64,000 bases of DNA from Akkermansiaceae bacterium (GCA_019634595.1 JAHCBC010000004.1:372001-436000); one strand, 5' to 3'. Positions 17,002 through 25,362 are shown, counted from the first letter of the stretch. Notes: a model not told the origin generated them from the sequence alone. Program-made: numbers and translations.

Positions 17002-19590
17002 ATGCTTTCCCAGATCCCATGTTCCCCCAAGCTGGCCCTGCTGCCGCTCTGCGCCATCTTCTCCCCCATCTGTTCCGCACAGATCGGCGACGCGCAGGAC
17101 AAGGTCGGCGAGATCCAGAAGTCATTGGTCCCGGCCGACCAGATCCCGCCCGCCCCGCCGCTCTCCCCACAGGATGCGCTGAAGTCGCTGAAGATCGCGC
17201 CGGGTTACCGGGTGGAGCTGGCCGCATCCGAGCCCCAGGTGCAGGAGCCGGTGGCGGTGGCGTTCACGCCGGATGGCCGCATGTGGGTGGCGGAAATGCG
17301 CGGCTACATGCCTGACGTGGACGGCAACGGTGAGGATCTGCCCACCGGTCGTGTCGTGGTCCTGACGGATGGCGATGGGGATGGTTTTTTCGAAGATTCC
17401 AGGGTGTTCGCGGACGGTCTGGTCATGCCCCGGGCCATCCTGCCGGTGGCGGACGGCATCCTGGTGGGTACCCCTCCCTTGCTGGAGTTCCTCCGTGATA
17501 CGGATGGGGACGGCAAAGCTGACAAGCGCGAAACCGTGGCCGGTGACTATGGGGTGAAGGTCGATCCGAAACGCCCCCATCTGGCGAATCCGGAGCGCGC
17601 GCCCAACAGCCTGCTGTGGGGCCATGACAACTGGATCTACAGCTCCGCCTACACGCGGAAGTTCCGTTTCACCCCGGGCGGCCAGTGGAGGATGGAGCCC
17701 ACCAGCTTCCGCGGCCAATGGGGTCTCACCCAGGATGCCTACGGAAGGCTCTACCACTGCTCGAACAGCGACCACGTGCGCGTGGATCTCATCCCTTCCC
17801 ACTATCTTTCCAGAAACACGAACTATCCCGCCCTTTCCGGAACGAACGTGAATGCCGCCGCCGACCAATTCGTTTGGCCCGCCCGGGTGAATCCCGGCAT
17901 CAACCGCGGCTACCGGCCTGAGATGCTGCGGAATGGCAGACTCAAGGAATTCACCGCCGCGGGTGGTAACTGGATCTATGATGGCGACCTGCTGCCCGAC
18001 CTGAAGGGCAACTACTTCATCCCTGAACCGGCGGGAAATTTCGTCCGCCGCAGCACGATGTCCCATGCCAACGGTGCGGTCAGCGCCGCCAACGCCTATT
18101 CCTCCGACGAGTTCCTCACCTCCACCGACGAACGGTTCCGCCCGGTGAGCGTGACCACCGGCCCGGACGGCGCGCTTTACATCGCGGATTTCTACCGGGG
18201 CATCCTTCAGCACCGCATCTCCCTCACCAGCTATCTCCGCAACCAGATCCTGGACCGCCAGTTGGACAAACACCTCAATCTCGGACGCATCTATCGCATC
18301 GTCCCGGAAAGCCCGGCGTCCCCGATTCCGCGCCGCATCACCACTCCGGCGGGCGGCGAATGGTTGGCGCGGCTCTCCCATCCGAATCATTGGTGGCGGG
18401 AGGAAGCCCAACGCCATCTGGTGACACAGGGTGGGACGGATCAAATCCCCGCGCTGCGAAAACTGGCCGTTGACGGCACCATCATGGGCCGCGTCCACGC
18501 CCTCTGCACGCTTGAGGGACTGGGCGGCGGTGCACTGGATGCGGACACGCTTGCCCCAGCACTTGGCAGTGAGGATCCGGTCCTGCTGGTACATGCCATC
18601 CGGCTCTCGGAACCATTCATCAAGGAAGGCAAAGACACACGCCTGCTGCCACTGGTGGTGAAGGCAGCCACCGGAGGTCCTCCGGAAGCGATGCTTCAGG
18701 CGGTTCTTTCGTTGGGAGAACTCCGGAATCCGGAACTGGACCTGCAGCTCGCGGAAGCGGTCCGGAACCACCCGGAGAACAAGCACCTGCTGGATGCCTT
18801 CCTGAGCGGGTTGGAGAACAGGGAGTTCCAGTTCCTGGCCAAGCTCTCATCCCTCCCCGCTTGGCAGGAAGATCTGCCAGCCAGCCACCGCATGTTCACC
18901 CAACTCGCACGCGGGGTGATGGGGTCCCGCCAGCCGGAACACTGCGGCAAGGTCGCGGAACTTGCGGCGGAGGCCCTTCAGGGCGGACATACCAAACGGG
19001 CGGTGGCACTGTTGGACGGCCTGCTTCCCGTTTCCGGTTCATCCCGCAGGCCACTGGAATTGGCGGCGGAGCCTGCTGGCTGGAAGGCACTGATGGAACA
19101 CCCTGCGACCAAGCCAAAAACCACCGCGCTCGCCAATGTCATCGTCTGGCCCGGGAAAGCGGGTGTCACCGCCGCCCTGAAGCCGGAACCGTTGACAACG
19201 GAGCAGCAGTCACGCTTCGAGGCGGGCAGGCAACTCTACGCTGCCGTCTGCGCCGCGTGCCACCAAACGAACGGCCGAGGTCTGGAAGGACTTGCCCCGC
19301 CGCTTCTCGATTCCGAATGGGTGCTGGGGCCAGCCGGCCGCCCCATCCGCATTGTCCTCCATGGTGTGCGCGGCCCCATCACGGTGCTGGGCAAGGTCCA
19401 CACCGGCGACATGCCGCCCATGGGAGCGGCGCTGGACGATGTGCAGCTCGCCTCTCTCCTCACCTACCTCCGGCGGGAATGGGGGCACACCGCCACGCCT
19501 GTGGAACCGGAGGAAGTCACCACCGTGCGCAAGGCGACCGCCAACCATACCGATGCGTGGAGTCCCGAAGAGCTCATGAAGATCAAGTGA
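17002..19590 (+). CDS. PVC-type periplasmic dehydrogenase-like protein with HEAT-like region and C-terminal cytochrome c domain
   Basis: This 862-residue secreted protein has a signal peptide (about 1-30). A six-bladed propeller of the soluble sugar-dehydrogenase type follows (about 60-430), with PVC-specific segments such as FTPDGRMWVAEMRGY and GPDGALYIADFYRG. Next is an alpha-solenoid, HEAT-like region (about 450-690) and a C-terminal haem c domain with CAACH near 752 and an axial-ligand candidate in GDMPPMG near 800. Such proteins are hallmarks of Planctomycetes and Verrucomicrobiota and are thought to oxidise sugars or related compounds in the periplasm, passing electrons to the haem. The substrate is unknown. 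They are often next to DUF1080 or oxidoreductase genes; here the neighbour is an NHL propeller. Confidence 0.9.
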   Translation: MLSQIPCSPKLALLPLCAIFSPICSAQIGDAQDKVGEIQKSLVPADQIPPAPPLSPQDALKSLKIAPGYRVELAASEPQVQEPVAVAFTPDGRMWVAEMRGYMPDVDGNGEDLPTGRVVVLTDGDGDGFFEDSRVFADGLVMPRAILPVADGILVGTPPLLEFLRDTDGDGKADKRETVAGDYGVKVDPKRPHLANPERAPNSLLWGHDNWIYSSAYTRKFRFTPGGQWRMEPTSFRGQWGLTQDAYGRLYHCSNSDHVRVDLIPSHYLSRNTNYPALSGTNVNAAADQFVWPARVNPGINRGYRPEMLRNGRLKEFTAAGGNWIYDGDLLPDLKGNYFIPEPAGNFVRRSTMSHANGAVSAANAYSSDEFLTSTDERFRPVSVTTGPDGALYIADFYRGILQHRISLTSYLRNQILDRQLDKHLNLGRIYRIVPESPASPIPRRITTPAGGEWLARLSHPNHWWREEAQRHLVTQGGTDQIPALRKLAVDGTIMGRVHALCTLEGLGGGALDADTLAPALGSEDPVLLVHAIRLSEPFIKEGKDTRLLPLVVKAATGGPPEAMLQAVLSLGELRNPELDLQLAEAVRNHPENKHLLDAFLSGLENREFQFLAKLSSLPAWQEDLPASHRMFTQLARGVMGSRQPEHCGKVAELAAEALQGGHTKRAVALLDGLLPVSGSSRRPLELAAEPAGWKALMEHPATKPKTTALANVIVWPGKAGVTAALKPEPLTTEQQSRFEAGRQLYAAVCAACHQTNGRGLEGLAPPLLDSEWVLGPAGRPIRIVLHGVRGPITVLGKVHTGDMPPMGAALDDVQLASLLTYLRREWGHTATPVEPEEVTTVRKATANHTDAWSPEELMKIK

Positions 19591-19758
19591 GAGTGGCAGT
19601 GGAACGCGGATTCCTGCCTGTCTGACTCTGTTGCTCCCTCAATATCGTTCGGCCTTACCAAATGGGCGCAGCGGAGTGCGCCCCTCCATCACCTTGACCG
19701 GAAGCGATCCTTCTGATTGGATCTCCACGTGATCTCCGATGCCCATCACCTCCTCCGA

Positions 19759-19781
19759 ATATGATGCTCCGCGCATCATAT
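19759..19781. promoter_or_regulatory. Perfect hairpin abutting the tRNA 5' end
   Basis: A 9-bp perfect inverted repeat (ATATGATGC, 5-base loop, GCATCATAT) ends two bases before the first base of the tRNA. It may be a processing or regulatory structure; its function is unknown. Confidence 0.5.
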
Positions 19782-19783
19782 CC

Positions 19784-19859
19784 GGGGGTGTAGCTCAGTG
19801 GTTAGAGCGGGTTCTTTATAAGGGCCGGGCCGAGGGTTCAAATCCCTCCACCCCTACCA
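19784..19859 (+). tRNA. tRNA-Ile, anticodon UAU (CCA encoded)
   Basis: The cloverleaf folds fully. The acceptor GGGGGUG pairs with CACCCCU, with a G-U at position 1-72. The D stem is GCUC/GAGC. The anticodon stem GGUUC/GGGCC contains two G-U pairs around the loop UUUAUAA, with anticodon UAU at 19817-19819. The variable loop is 5 bases, the T stem is GAGGG/CCCUC with loop UUCAAAU, and A73 is followed by encoded CCA. UAU would read the AUA isoleucine codon directly. Most bacteria read AUA with a CAU tRNA modified by TilS, so this is unusual. The U-G pairs and the hairpin just upstream add to its oddness. Confidence 0.8.
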
Positions 19860-19964
19860 GTTGATCAAAAGGCTGACTGCGTGTCTCCATGAATGCTTCG
19901 GTTGTCGAAGAGCCCGATTCCCTCTTTGCGCTGCTTTGCGTCTGTGCGGTGAATCTATCCTTCT

Positions 19965-20006
19965 TCGCCATTGCAGCCGGAGGACAGGAGTGTCCTCCCT
20001 CCTTAC
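19965..20006. repeat. Stop-codon-associated palindromic repeat, copy 1
   Basis: The unit reads, on the trmD coding strand, GTAAGGAGG then a hairpin GGAGGACA/TGTCCTCC, then a CGGCTGCAATGGCGA tail. The trmD stop codon TAA is supplied by the repeat itself. Two further copies lie at 25189-25230 and 25363-25404. Here the stem has A-T where they have T-A, so pairing is kept. Confidence 0.75.
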
Positions 20007-20671
20007 AGCAGATCCGGCCGGTTGGCTTTTGTGCGCTCCAGCGCCTTTTCCTTTTTCCACGCCAGGATGTTGCCATGGTGGCCGGAGATGAGGACATCCG
20101 GCACCCGCATGCCGCGGAACTCAATGGGCCGGGTGTAGGATGGTGCCTCCAGCAGATTCGGATCGGAAAAGGACTCCTCCACATGGGAGCGTTCATCCCC
20201 CAGCGCCCCGGGGAGCAGGCGGATCACCGCATCACACACCACGGCGGCGGCGATTGCTCCGTTGGTAAGCACGTAGTCACCGATGGAAAGCTCGACATCA
20301 ACAAGGGCGTCGATCACCCGGTGATCCACCCCTTCGTAGTGGCCGCAAAGGATCAGCAGATGGGATGTCCTTGAAAGTTCCTGCGCCACAGCCTGCCTGA
20401 ATGGCCTGCCCTGCGGCGTCATCAGCACCACCAGCGTGTCCTCACGTTTCAGCGCCTCCACCGCCGCGAACAGCGGCTCCGGCTTCAACAACATGCCCTG
20501 GCCACCGCCGCAAAGGGTGTCGTCCACCCGCTTGTGCTTGTCCACGGACCAGTCCCGCAGTTGATGCGCATGCACCTCCACCAGACCCGCCGCGCGGGCC
20601 CGCTGGATGATCGAGTCGCTCAGCGGTGCGAGAGCAACCTCGGGGAAAAGCGTGACGATATCGATCCGCAT
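20003..20671 (-). CDS. trmD: tRNA (guanine-37 N1) methyltransferase
   Basis: TrmD methylates G37 next to the anticodon of tRNAs reading CUN, CCN and CGG, preventing frameshifts. The 222-residue protein begins MRIDIVTLFPE. It shows the SAM-binding trefoil-knot motifs LCGHYEGVDHRVID (about 113) and SIGDYVLTNG (about 132) and a C-terminal domain with VPDVLISGHHGNI and the tail WKKEKALERTK. The substrate loop GGGQGM is present. Segment TNGAIAAAVVCDA replaces the usual SGGELPA-type stretch, a mild lineage difference. It is the last gene of a minus-strand group with the CNNM/CorC gene 12 bp upstream. rimM, rpsP and rplS, its usual partners, are absent here. Confidence 0.95.
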   Translation of the reverse strand: MRIDIVTLFPEVALAPLSDSIIQRARAAGLVEVHAHQLRDWSVDKHKRVDDTLCGGGQGMLLKPEPLFAAVEALKREDTLVVLMTPQGRPFRQAVAQELSRTSHLLILCGHYEGVDHRVIDALVDVELSIGDYVLTNGAIAAAVVCDAVIRLLPGALGDERSHVEESFSDPNLLEAPSYTRPIEFRGMRVPDVLISGHHGNILAWKKEKALERTKANRPDLL

Positions 20672-20683
20672 CCCCGGAGGAAA

Positions 20684-22099
20684 TCAGGCGGCGGATGAAT
20701 CTTCAACCGTAACGGAGGACTCCGCGCTCGGCTCCGGCAGCTTGCGGAAATGGACCTGTCCCACACGGCGTCCATCCGTGCTGGTGACTTTCGCCTCGTA
20801 GCCGAGCACCTCGACGGTTTCGCCCACTTCCGGGAACCGGCCGAGCTGCTGCGTCAGGTAGCCGCCCACCGTGGTGACTTCCCCACTCTCCAGATACAGC
20901 TCTTCGACGTAGCCCTCGAGGTCGTTGAGCGTCATCGAGCCTTCGACGATGAATTCGTCATCATTGATGCGGCTGAACTGGGAGCGGTCGTTGTCGAACT
21001 CGTCCTGGATCTCCCCGACGAGTTCTTCGATCACGTTGTCGAGGAAAACGATGCCGGCGGGCGTGCCGAACTCATCCACCACCAGCGCGAGGTGCGCGTG
21101 TTCCTTAAGGAAGAACTTTAGCAGCATGTCCAGCGGCATGGTGTCCGGGACGATCTTCAGGTCGCGCTTGATGCGGGTCAGGCTCGGATCCGGTTCACGC
21201 ATCGCCTTGAACAGATCCTTGATGTGGATCAAGCCCACCGCCTGGTCGAGGTGCCCCTTCACCAGCGGGAAGCGCGTGTGCTTGCTCCGCATCGCAGTAT
21301 CGAGCGCATCCGAGAACGGGGAATCCGCATCCAGGACAATGACCTTGTTCCGCGGCGTCATCACGTCACGCACCCAGAGTTCGTTCAGGCCGAGGGCATT
21401 GATGAGGATCTCGCGCTCGGTCTCGGTGACCTCCTGGGATTTCTCGCTCTGGGCGACCAGCAGGGCCAGCTCTTCCGCGGAGTGCGTGTGGTCCCCCTCA
21501 CTGATTGGCTCGATGTTGAAGAGCTTTTTCAGCAGCCAGTTGGCGGTACCGTTCAGCACCAGGATGGCCCAGTGAGCGGTCTTGTAGAAAGCATGCAGCG
21601 GCGCTGCGAGGTTCATCGTCACACCGACCGAACGGCTGATGGCGATGGACTTCGGCATCAGTTCGCCGATGACCACGTGGAGGAACGTGAACGAGATGAT
21701 GGCCAAGGCGAAGGAAATGCCTTTCACCCACCACACGGACATGCCCGTCTGCATCAGCAGCGGTGAAACCATCGCCGCGACGAACGGCTCACCGAGGAAA
21801 CCGAGTGCCAGCGAGGCGATGGTGATGCCGAGCTGGTTGGCGGAAAGATAGCCGTCGAGGTTGTTGACCACCTTCAGGGCCGTCGCGGCCTTCACCGGAT
21901 TGTCCTTCAGTTCGCCTTCGAGCTGGCTGGGGCGGACCTTCACGATCGCGAACTCGGACGCGACGAAGAACGCGTTCAGCAGCAGGAAGAAAACGATCCC
22001 CGCGATGTAGAGCATCGCCTTGCCCGTGGATGGGAACTCGGTGGCGGGTTCCGGCGCGACGCTGGCGAGGAACTGGAAATGGGAAATGAGGTCGATCAT
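20684..22099 (-). CDS. CNNM/CorC-type transporter (DUF21, CBS pair, CorC_HlyC domain)
   Basis: This 471-residue inner-membrane protein belongs to the family often labelled hemolysin-like, now linked to Mg2+/divalent cation export. Order: about 28 lead residues, a DUF21 membrane domain with four hydrophobic segments (about 30-205, starting AGIVFFLLLNAFFVASEFA), a CBS pair (about 225-350, with RDVMTPRNKVIVLD) and a C-terminal CorC_HlyC domain (about 370-455, with DDEFIVEGSMTLNDL). It is 12 bp from both neighbours, fmdB and trmD, so it is part of a co-transcribed group. A second in-frame ATG (residue 29, AMLYIAG) could be the true start. Confidence 0.9.
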   Translation of the reverse strand: MIDLISHFQFLASVAPEPATEFPSTGKAMLYIAGIVFFLLLNAFFVASEFAIVKVRPSQLEGELKDNPVKAATALKVVNNLDGYLSANQLGITIASLALGFLGEPFVAAMVSPLLMQTGMSVWWVKGISFALAIISFTFLHVVIGELMPKSIAISRSVGVTMNLAAPLHAFYKTAHWAILVLNGTANWLLKKLFNIEPISEGDHTHSAEELALLVAQSEKSQEVTETEREILINALGLNELWVRDVMTPRNKVIVLDADSPFSDALDTAMRSKHTRFPLVKGHLDQAVGLIHIKDLFKAMREPDPSLTRIKRDLKIVPDTMPLDMLLKFFLKEHAHLALVVDEFGTPAGIVFLDNVIEELVGEIQDEFDNDRSQFSRINDDEFIVEGSMTLNDLEGYVEELYLESGEVTTVGGYLTQQLGRFPEVGETVEVLGYEAKVTSTDGRRVGQVHFRKLPEPSAESSVTVEDSSAA

Positions 22100-22111
22100 C
22101 GCATTACGAGG

Positions 22112-22372
22112 TCAGAGTTTCTCGTAAACGCCCTGATCGCGCTTCTGGAGGATCGTGAAGCCGGCCTTTTTGGCATCGGTCACCGACATAGGCTTCGAAA
22201 CCACCGGTGAATTCACACGGGAAATCACCTTCTTGACCGGGTTCTTGCAGAGCGGGCAAACCTCCAACGGAGCCCGGTCCACCGGTCGTCTCAACTCAAA
22301 GCCTTTGGCGCAGATTCGGCACGAATGCTCGGGATCTTCGGAGGCTTCGGAGACGTATTCGTATATTGGCAT
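22112..22372 (-). CDS. FmdB-type zinc-ribbon protein
   Basis: This 86-residue small protein starts MPIYEYV, the classical FmdB N-terminus. It has two CxxC pairs (CRIC near 18-21 and CPLC near 39-42) that should bind one zinc. The function of the family is unsettled; it was first noted as a putative regulator of formamidase operons. The tail (about 55-86) is basic and ends QGVYEKL. The ATG directly follows the T-tract of a strong hairpin (22379-22409), so no normal ribosome-binding site fits between them. This gene may be translated from read-through transcripts or regulated by that hairpin. Confidence 0.85.
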   Translation of the reverse strand: MPIYEYVSEASEDPEHSCRICAKGFELRRPVDRAPLEVCPLCKNPVKKVISRVNSPVVSKPMSVTDAKKAGFTILQKRDQGVYEKL

Positions 22373-22409
22373 AAAAGAGACGCGGAATGGGAAATTTCCA
22401 TTCCGCGTC
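22373..22409 (-). terminator. Hairpin between rpsN and fmdB, terminator-like
   Basis: A perfect 12-bp stem (GACGCGGAATGG with CCATTCCGCGTC, 7-base loop) is followed on the minus strand by TCTTTT. The last T touches the A of the fmdB start codon. It looks like an intrinsic terminator or attenuator after rpsN. Confidence 0.75.
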
Positions 22410-22434
22410 GGAAAATAGCGTATCCCGTGCCAGC

Positions 22435-22704
22435 TTACCAGCTCGACTTGGTCACACCGGGAATCATGCCTGCGGAGGCAAGTTCACGGAAAGTGATCCG
22501 GGAGAGACGGAAGCGGCGGAGGAAAGCGCGGCGGCGGCCGGTGATCTCACAACGGTTCACCAGGCGGGTCGGGCTCGCATTGCGAGGCAGCATCGACAGT
22601 CCGACATAATCCTTCTCCTTCTTGAGTTTCAAGCGGAGTTCAGCGTACTTCTTGACGGTTGCTGCTTTGCGCTCGTTGCGTGCGATCCAACTTTTCTTTG
22701 CCAT
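22435..22704 (-). CDS. rpsN: 30S ribosomal protein S14 (zinc-free type)
   Basis: S14 binds the head of the 30S subunit near the A/P sites. The 89-residue protein begins MAKKSWIARNERK and ends with MIPGVTKSSW. The signature RNRCEITGRRR-type segment (VNRCEITGRRRAFLRRF) is present. It lacks the CxxC pairs of the short zinc-binding form and is therefore the C-minus form. In many bacteria rpsN lies in the spc ribosomal cluster between rplE and rpsH. Here it stands among apaG, fmdB and trmD, so it is either a relocated copy or a second paralogue used under zinc limitation. The window cannot decide which. Confidence 0.95.
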   Translation of the reverse strand: MAKKSWIARNERKAATVKKYAELRLKLKKEKDYVGLSMLPRNASPTRLVNRCEITGRRRAFLRRFRLSRITFRELASAGMIPGVTKSSW

Positions 22705-22811
22705 AATTGAGAATTCGGGACGCGGGAAATATCCCTACCCCCCAGGCAGCGCAAGCCTAAAGTCGTCTTTTTCTTTGATTTCCCGCCGAGGCGACCGTGC
22801 CACCCCGGTTT

Positions 22812-23198
22812 TCAGACCCATCCGGGGACAACGAGTTGGAACTCCGGAATGCGCGTGAAAACCCACTCTCCGGTCGCCGTTTCGCCGAAGAAAGCTCCCG
22901 CCGCCTCCGCGTTCCCGGCCACGACGTGGTAGCTGTTGTAGGAGAAATGATCTCCCGGCTGGATGACCGGCTTCTGCCCGACCACGCCATCCCCCTCCAC
23001 CACCACGACCTCACCGCTGCTCTCTTTCACCACCCATTTGCGTCCCTTGATAGTCACGGGAACCGGAGAATCATTATGGATTGATATGAAATAGACGAAG
23101 GGATGCGGCTTGTCCGTGGGCGCATCCAGACTGGGCATATAGACGACATCGTCCACCTTCACCCGTAGGCCTTCGAATTCGCGGATCGCACCTGCCAT
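22812..23198 (-). CDS. apaG: ApaG-domain protein
   Basis: ApaG proteins are small immunoglobulin-like beta-sandwich proteins linked to Co2+/Mg2+ homeostasis and Ap4A metabolism. The start at 23198 gives 128 residues (MAGAIREFEGLRV); a GGAAG sequence lies eight bases upstream. A GTG at 23237 would add 13 residues. Family motifs seen: FVYFISIHNDSPVPVTIKGRKW (about 36-57, split across two strands), VVGQKPVIQPGDHFSYNS near 80, and a C-terminal strand GEWVFTRIPEFQL. It heads the minus-strand group apaG-rpsN-fmdB-CNNM-trmD. The neighbour CNNM/CorC family is also tied to Co2+/Mg2+ efflux, which makes the pairing notable. Confidence 0.88.
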   Translation of the reverse strand: MAGAIREFEGLRVKVDDVVYMPSLDAPTDKPHPFVYFISIHNDSPVPVTIKGRKWVVKESSGEVVVVEGDGVVGQKPVIQPGDHFSYNSYHVVAGNAEAAGAFFGETATGEWVFTRIPEFQLVVPGWV

Positions 23199-23242
23199 GG
23201 ACGGATGCTTCCGCCCGGGCGGCACCCTGCCAAGCACGAATC

Positions 23243-23304
23243 GTGGCGGCGATCACCGGTCGCCGTCTATCTTTGCGGAGACGGCGACCAATGATCGCCG
23301 CCAC
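23243..23304. repeat. Long near-perfect inverted repeat between apaG and thiD
   Basis: Two 26-base arms (left starts GTGGCGGCGATCACC, right ends GATCGCCGCCAC) pair at 24 of 26 positions around a 10-base loop. It lies between divergent apaG and thiD, so it is not a terminator for either. It is probably a REP-like element. Confidence 0.75.
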
Positions 23305-23378
23305 ATTGGAAACGCCATGACCTGCGCCCTCATTCTTTCATCATTGCCCGGCCTCCCGGCTCCGTTCTCAATCCGCGC

Positions 23379-24179
23379 ATGCCCACGCCGCCTGTCGCCC
23401 TCACCATCGCCGGATCCGACTGTTCTTCCGGAGCGGGCATCCAGGCAGATCTGAAGACATTCCAGCACTTCCACGTCCACGGCCTCACCGCGGTGACCTG
23501 CATCGTCTCGGAAACGGCGAACATCGTCCGCGCCGTCCATCCTGTCCCGCTGGACATTGTGACCGACCAGGTGGAGCTGATGTTCGACGCCTTTCCCATC
23601 GCGGCGCTGAAGACCGGCATGCTGCTGTCCACGCCCTACATCGAGGCGATGACCCGCATTTTCAGCCAACGGACGCCCGCCGCGCTGGTGGTGGATCCCG
23701 TGATGATCGCCTCCACCGGCGACACCCTCCTCGATCCCACCGCCGTCACCGCCTACAAGGAACAGCTTTTCCCGTTGGCCCGCGTGATCACGCCCAACCT
23801 GCCGGAGGCTGAAACCCTGCTGGGTGAAAAGATCCCGGACGCCGCGTCCCTGGAACCCGCCGCGCGCAAACTGGCCATCCTCTACCGGACGAACGTCCTG
23901 CTGAAAGGCGGTCACCTCGATTCCCCGGACTGCCTCGACCTCCTGATTGAGAACGGGAAGGTCCATCGTTTCTCCACCCCGCGGCTCGACGTCCCCGGCT
24001 CCCATGGCACCGGCTGCACCCTTTCCGCCGCCATCGCCGCCCGCCTCGCCCTCGGGGATGACCTGCCCGCCGCCGTCGCCGCAGCGAAGGACTACCTCAC
24101 GGAAACGCTCCGGTCTTCCTACCAATATGGCTCGCCTTCCGGTGAAATCGTCCATGCCCTGAACCAGGGAACCGTCTGA
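23379..24179 (+). CDS. thiD: Hydroxymethylpyrimidine/phosphomethylpyrimidine kinase
   Basis: ThiD phosphorylates HMP and HMP-phosphate to the pyrophosphate used in thiamine synthesis. The 266-residue protein shows the family N-terminus ALTIAGSDCSSGAGIQADLK (about 7-26), LLKGGHLDSPDCLDLL (about 174) and the ribokinase-type anion-hole motif GSHGTGCTLSAAIAA (about 206-220). The catalytic Cys of the GTGC loop is present. No TPP riboswitch was found upstream and no other thi genes are near, so it may serve salvage. The gene is divergent from apaG across the long inverted repeat. Confidence 0.94.
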   Translation: MPTPPVALTIAGSDCSSGAGIQADLKTFQHFHVHGLTAVTCIVSETANIVRAVHPVPLDIVTDQVELMFDAFPIAALKTGMLLSTPYIEAMTRIFSQRTPAALVVDPVMIASTGDTLLDPTAVTAYKEQLFPLARVITPNLPEAETLLGEKIPDAASLEPAARKLAILYRTNVLLKGGHLDSPDCLDLLIENGKVHRFSTPRLDVPGSHGTGCTLSAAIAARLALGDDLPAAVAAAKDYLTETLRSSYQYGSPSGEIVHALNQGTV

Positions 24180-24223
24180 AGAGATACAGGTTTCAGGATG
24201 CAGTATCCGACATGCCCGGACGC

Positions 24224-24520
24224 TCACACGCCCATCATGGCAATGACGAGGAAGTGGTAGAGGAATCCGCAGGCTGCCAGAAGCAACAGCCCCATGATGA
24301 TCTTTGTCGCAGGTGACCGGAATATCGCTGCCACGGCACCTGCCAGCACCCCGAGGATGAGGCCATCCTTGAAATACGGCCAAAAGCTCACCCCAGGTCC
24401 GATGTGGGAACGGGCGACGGACCAGACGAGAATGCCTCCGATCAGGCTGCACGCCAGCATGACCGGCAGAAACCTGACCGCCTCGGATTTCAAGACTCTG
24501 TCATGTGGGATCTCACTCAT
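24224..24520 (-). CDS. Small membrane protein of unknown function
   Basis: This 98-residue protein has three predicted membrane helices: about 17-35 (PVMLACSLIGGILVW), 48-66 (GLILGVLAGAVAAIF) and 72-93 (IIMGLLLLAACGFLYHFLV). The N-terminus MSEIPHDRVLKSEA is polar. I recognise no family. It converges with thiD and diverges from coaD, so it forms a single-gene unit. Coding is supported by the clean hydrophobic pattern and a good start; function is unknown. Confidence 0.6.
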   Translation of the reverse strand: MSEIPHDRVLKSEAVRFLPVMLACSLIGGILVWSVARSHIGPGVSFWPYFKDGLILGVLAGAVAAIFRSPATKIIMGLLLLAACGFLYHFLVIAMMGV

Positions 24521-24693
24521 CTACTCTCCAGCGTTCCAGCGGCACGAAGCAGGACGGACCATAACATCCATATCACCGTGATCTTTCCAGACGAAAGATG
24601 CGGGTTGAATTCGCCCCATGGGAACCGCCAGGCTCGCATCCCTCACCCCATCTTGAATCTTGCATCCTGAATCCCGCATCCCACTCTTCCCCC

Positions 24694-25182
24694 ATGCGCA
24701 CCGCCGTCTATGCCGGTTCCTTTGATCCCCCCACCAACGGCCATCTGTGGATGATCGAACGTGGGCTTGAACTCTTCGACCGACTCATCGTCGCCATCGG
24801 TGAGAACCCGTCGAAGACCTACACCTTCACGGTCCCCCATCGCATCGAGCTGCTGCGTGCCTCCATCCCGCCGCATGAGCGGCTTTCCATCGAGCATTTC
24901 GACAACCGTTATCTGGTGGACTACGCGAAGAAGATGGACGCGAAGTACATCATCCGCGGCATCCGCTCCTCACACGACTACGAATACGAGCGGGTGATGA
25001 AGCACCTCAACGCGGACATGGCCCCGGACATCACCACCGTGTTCCTGATGCCTCCGCGCGACATCGCGGAGGTTTCCTCCAGCATGATCAAGTCCCTCAC
25101 CGGCCCGGTCGGCTGGGAGGATACGGTGAAACGCTACGTGCCGGGACCGGTGTTCGAGGCGCTGGCGAAACGGGGGGCGTAA
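24694..25182 (+). CDS. coaD: Pantetheine-phosphate adenylyltransferase
   Basis: CoaD transfers AMP from ATP to 4'-phosphopantetheine, the fourth step of coenzyme A synthesis. The start at 24694 gives 162 residues, the usual size. The nucleotidyltransferase motif AGSFDPPTNGHLWMI (about 6-20) holds the TxGH-type active site. The second motif, in EVSSSMIKSL (about 126-135), corresponds to the ISSTxIR-like phosphate site. A longer in-frame reading from 24598 adds 32 residues unlike the family and is rejected. It is a single gene, followed directly by copy 2 of the stop-associated palindrome. Confidence 0.95.
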   Translation: MRTAVYAGSFDPPTNGHLWMIERGLELFDRLIVAIGENPSKTYTFTVPHRIELLRASIPPHERLSIEHFDNRYLVDYAKKMDAKYIIRGIRSSHDYEYERVMKHLNADMAPDITTVFLMPPRDIAEVSSSMIKSLTGPVGWEDTVKRYVPGPVFEALAKRGA

Positions 25183-25188
25183 GGGGGA

Positions 25189-25230
25189 GTAAGGAGGGTG
25201 GACACTCTTGTCCACCGGCGGCATTGGCGA
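25189..25230. repeat. Stop-codon-associated palindromic repeat, copy 2
   Basis: It begins seven bases after the coaD stop. Unit: GTAAGGAGG, stem GGTGGACA/TGTCCACC with loop CTCT, then a CGGCGGCATTGGCGA tail. It is oriented like the other copies relative to the gene it follows. Confidence 0.8.
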
Positions 25231-25362
25231 ATCACATAGAATCAACCGCAAAGTCGCAAAGGGCGCGAAGTGAAGAATAAATCTCTTTAAGATTCGCTAG
25301 ATTCGCGATCAGCTTTCTTTTCTTCCCTGAAAACTGAACACTGAAAGCTTCTCCTCCTTGGC

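Noticed and set aside
23305..23378. TPP riboswitch upstream of thiD
   Set aside because: The upstream DNA holds only the long inverted repeat; no thi-box CTGAGA or similar conserved elements were seen.
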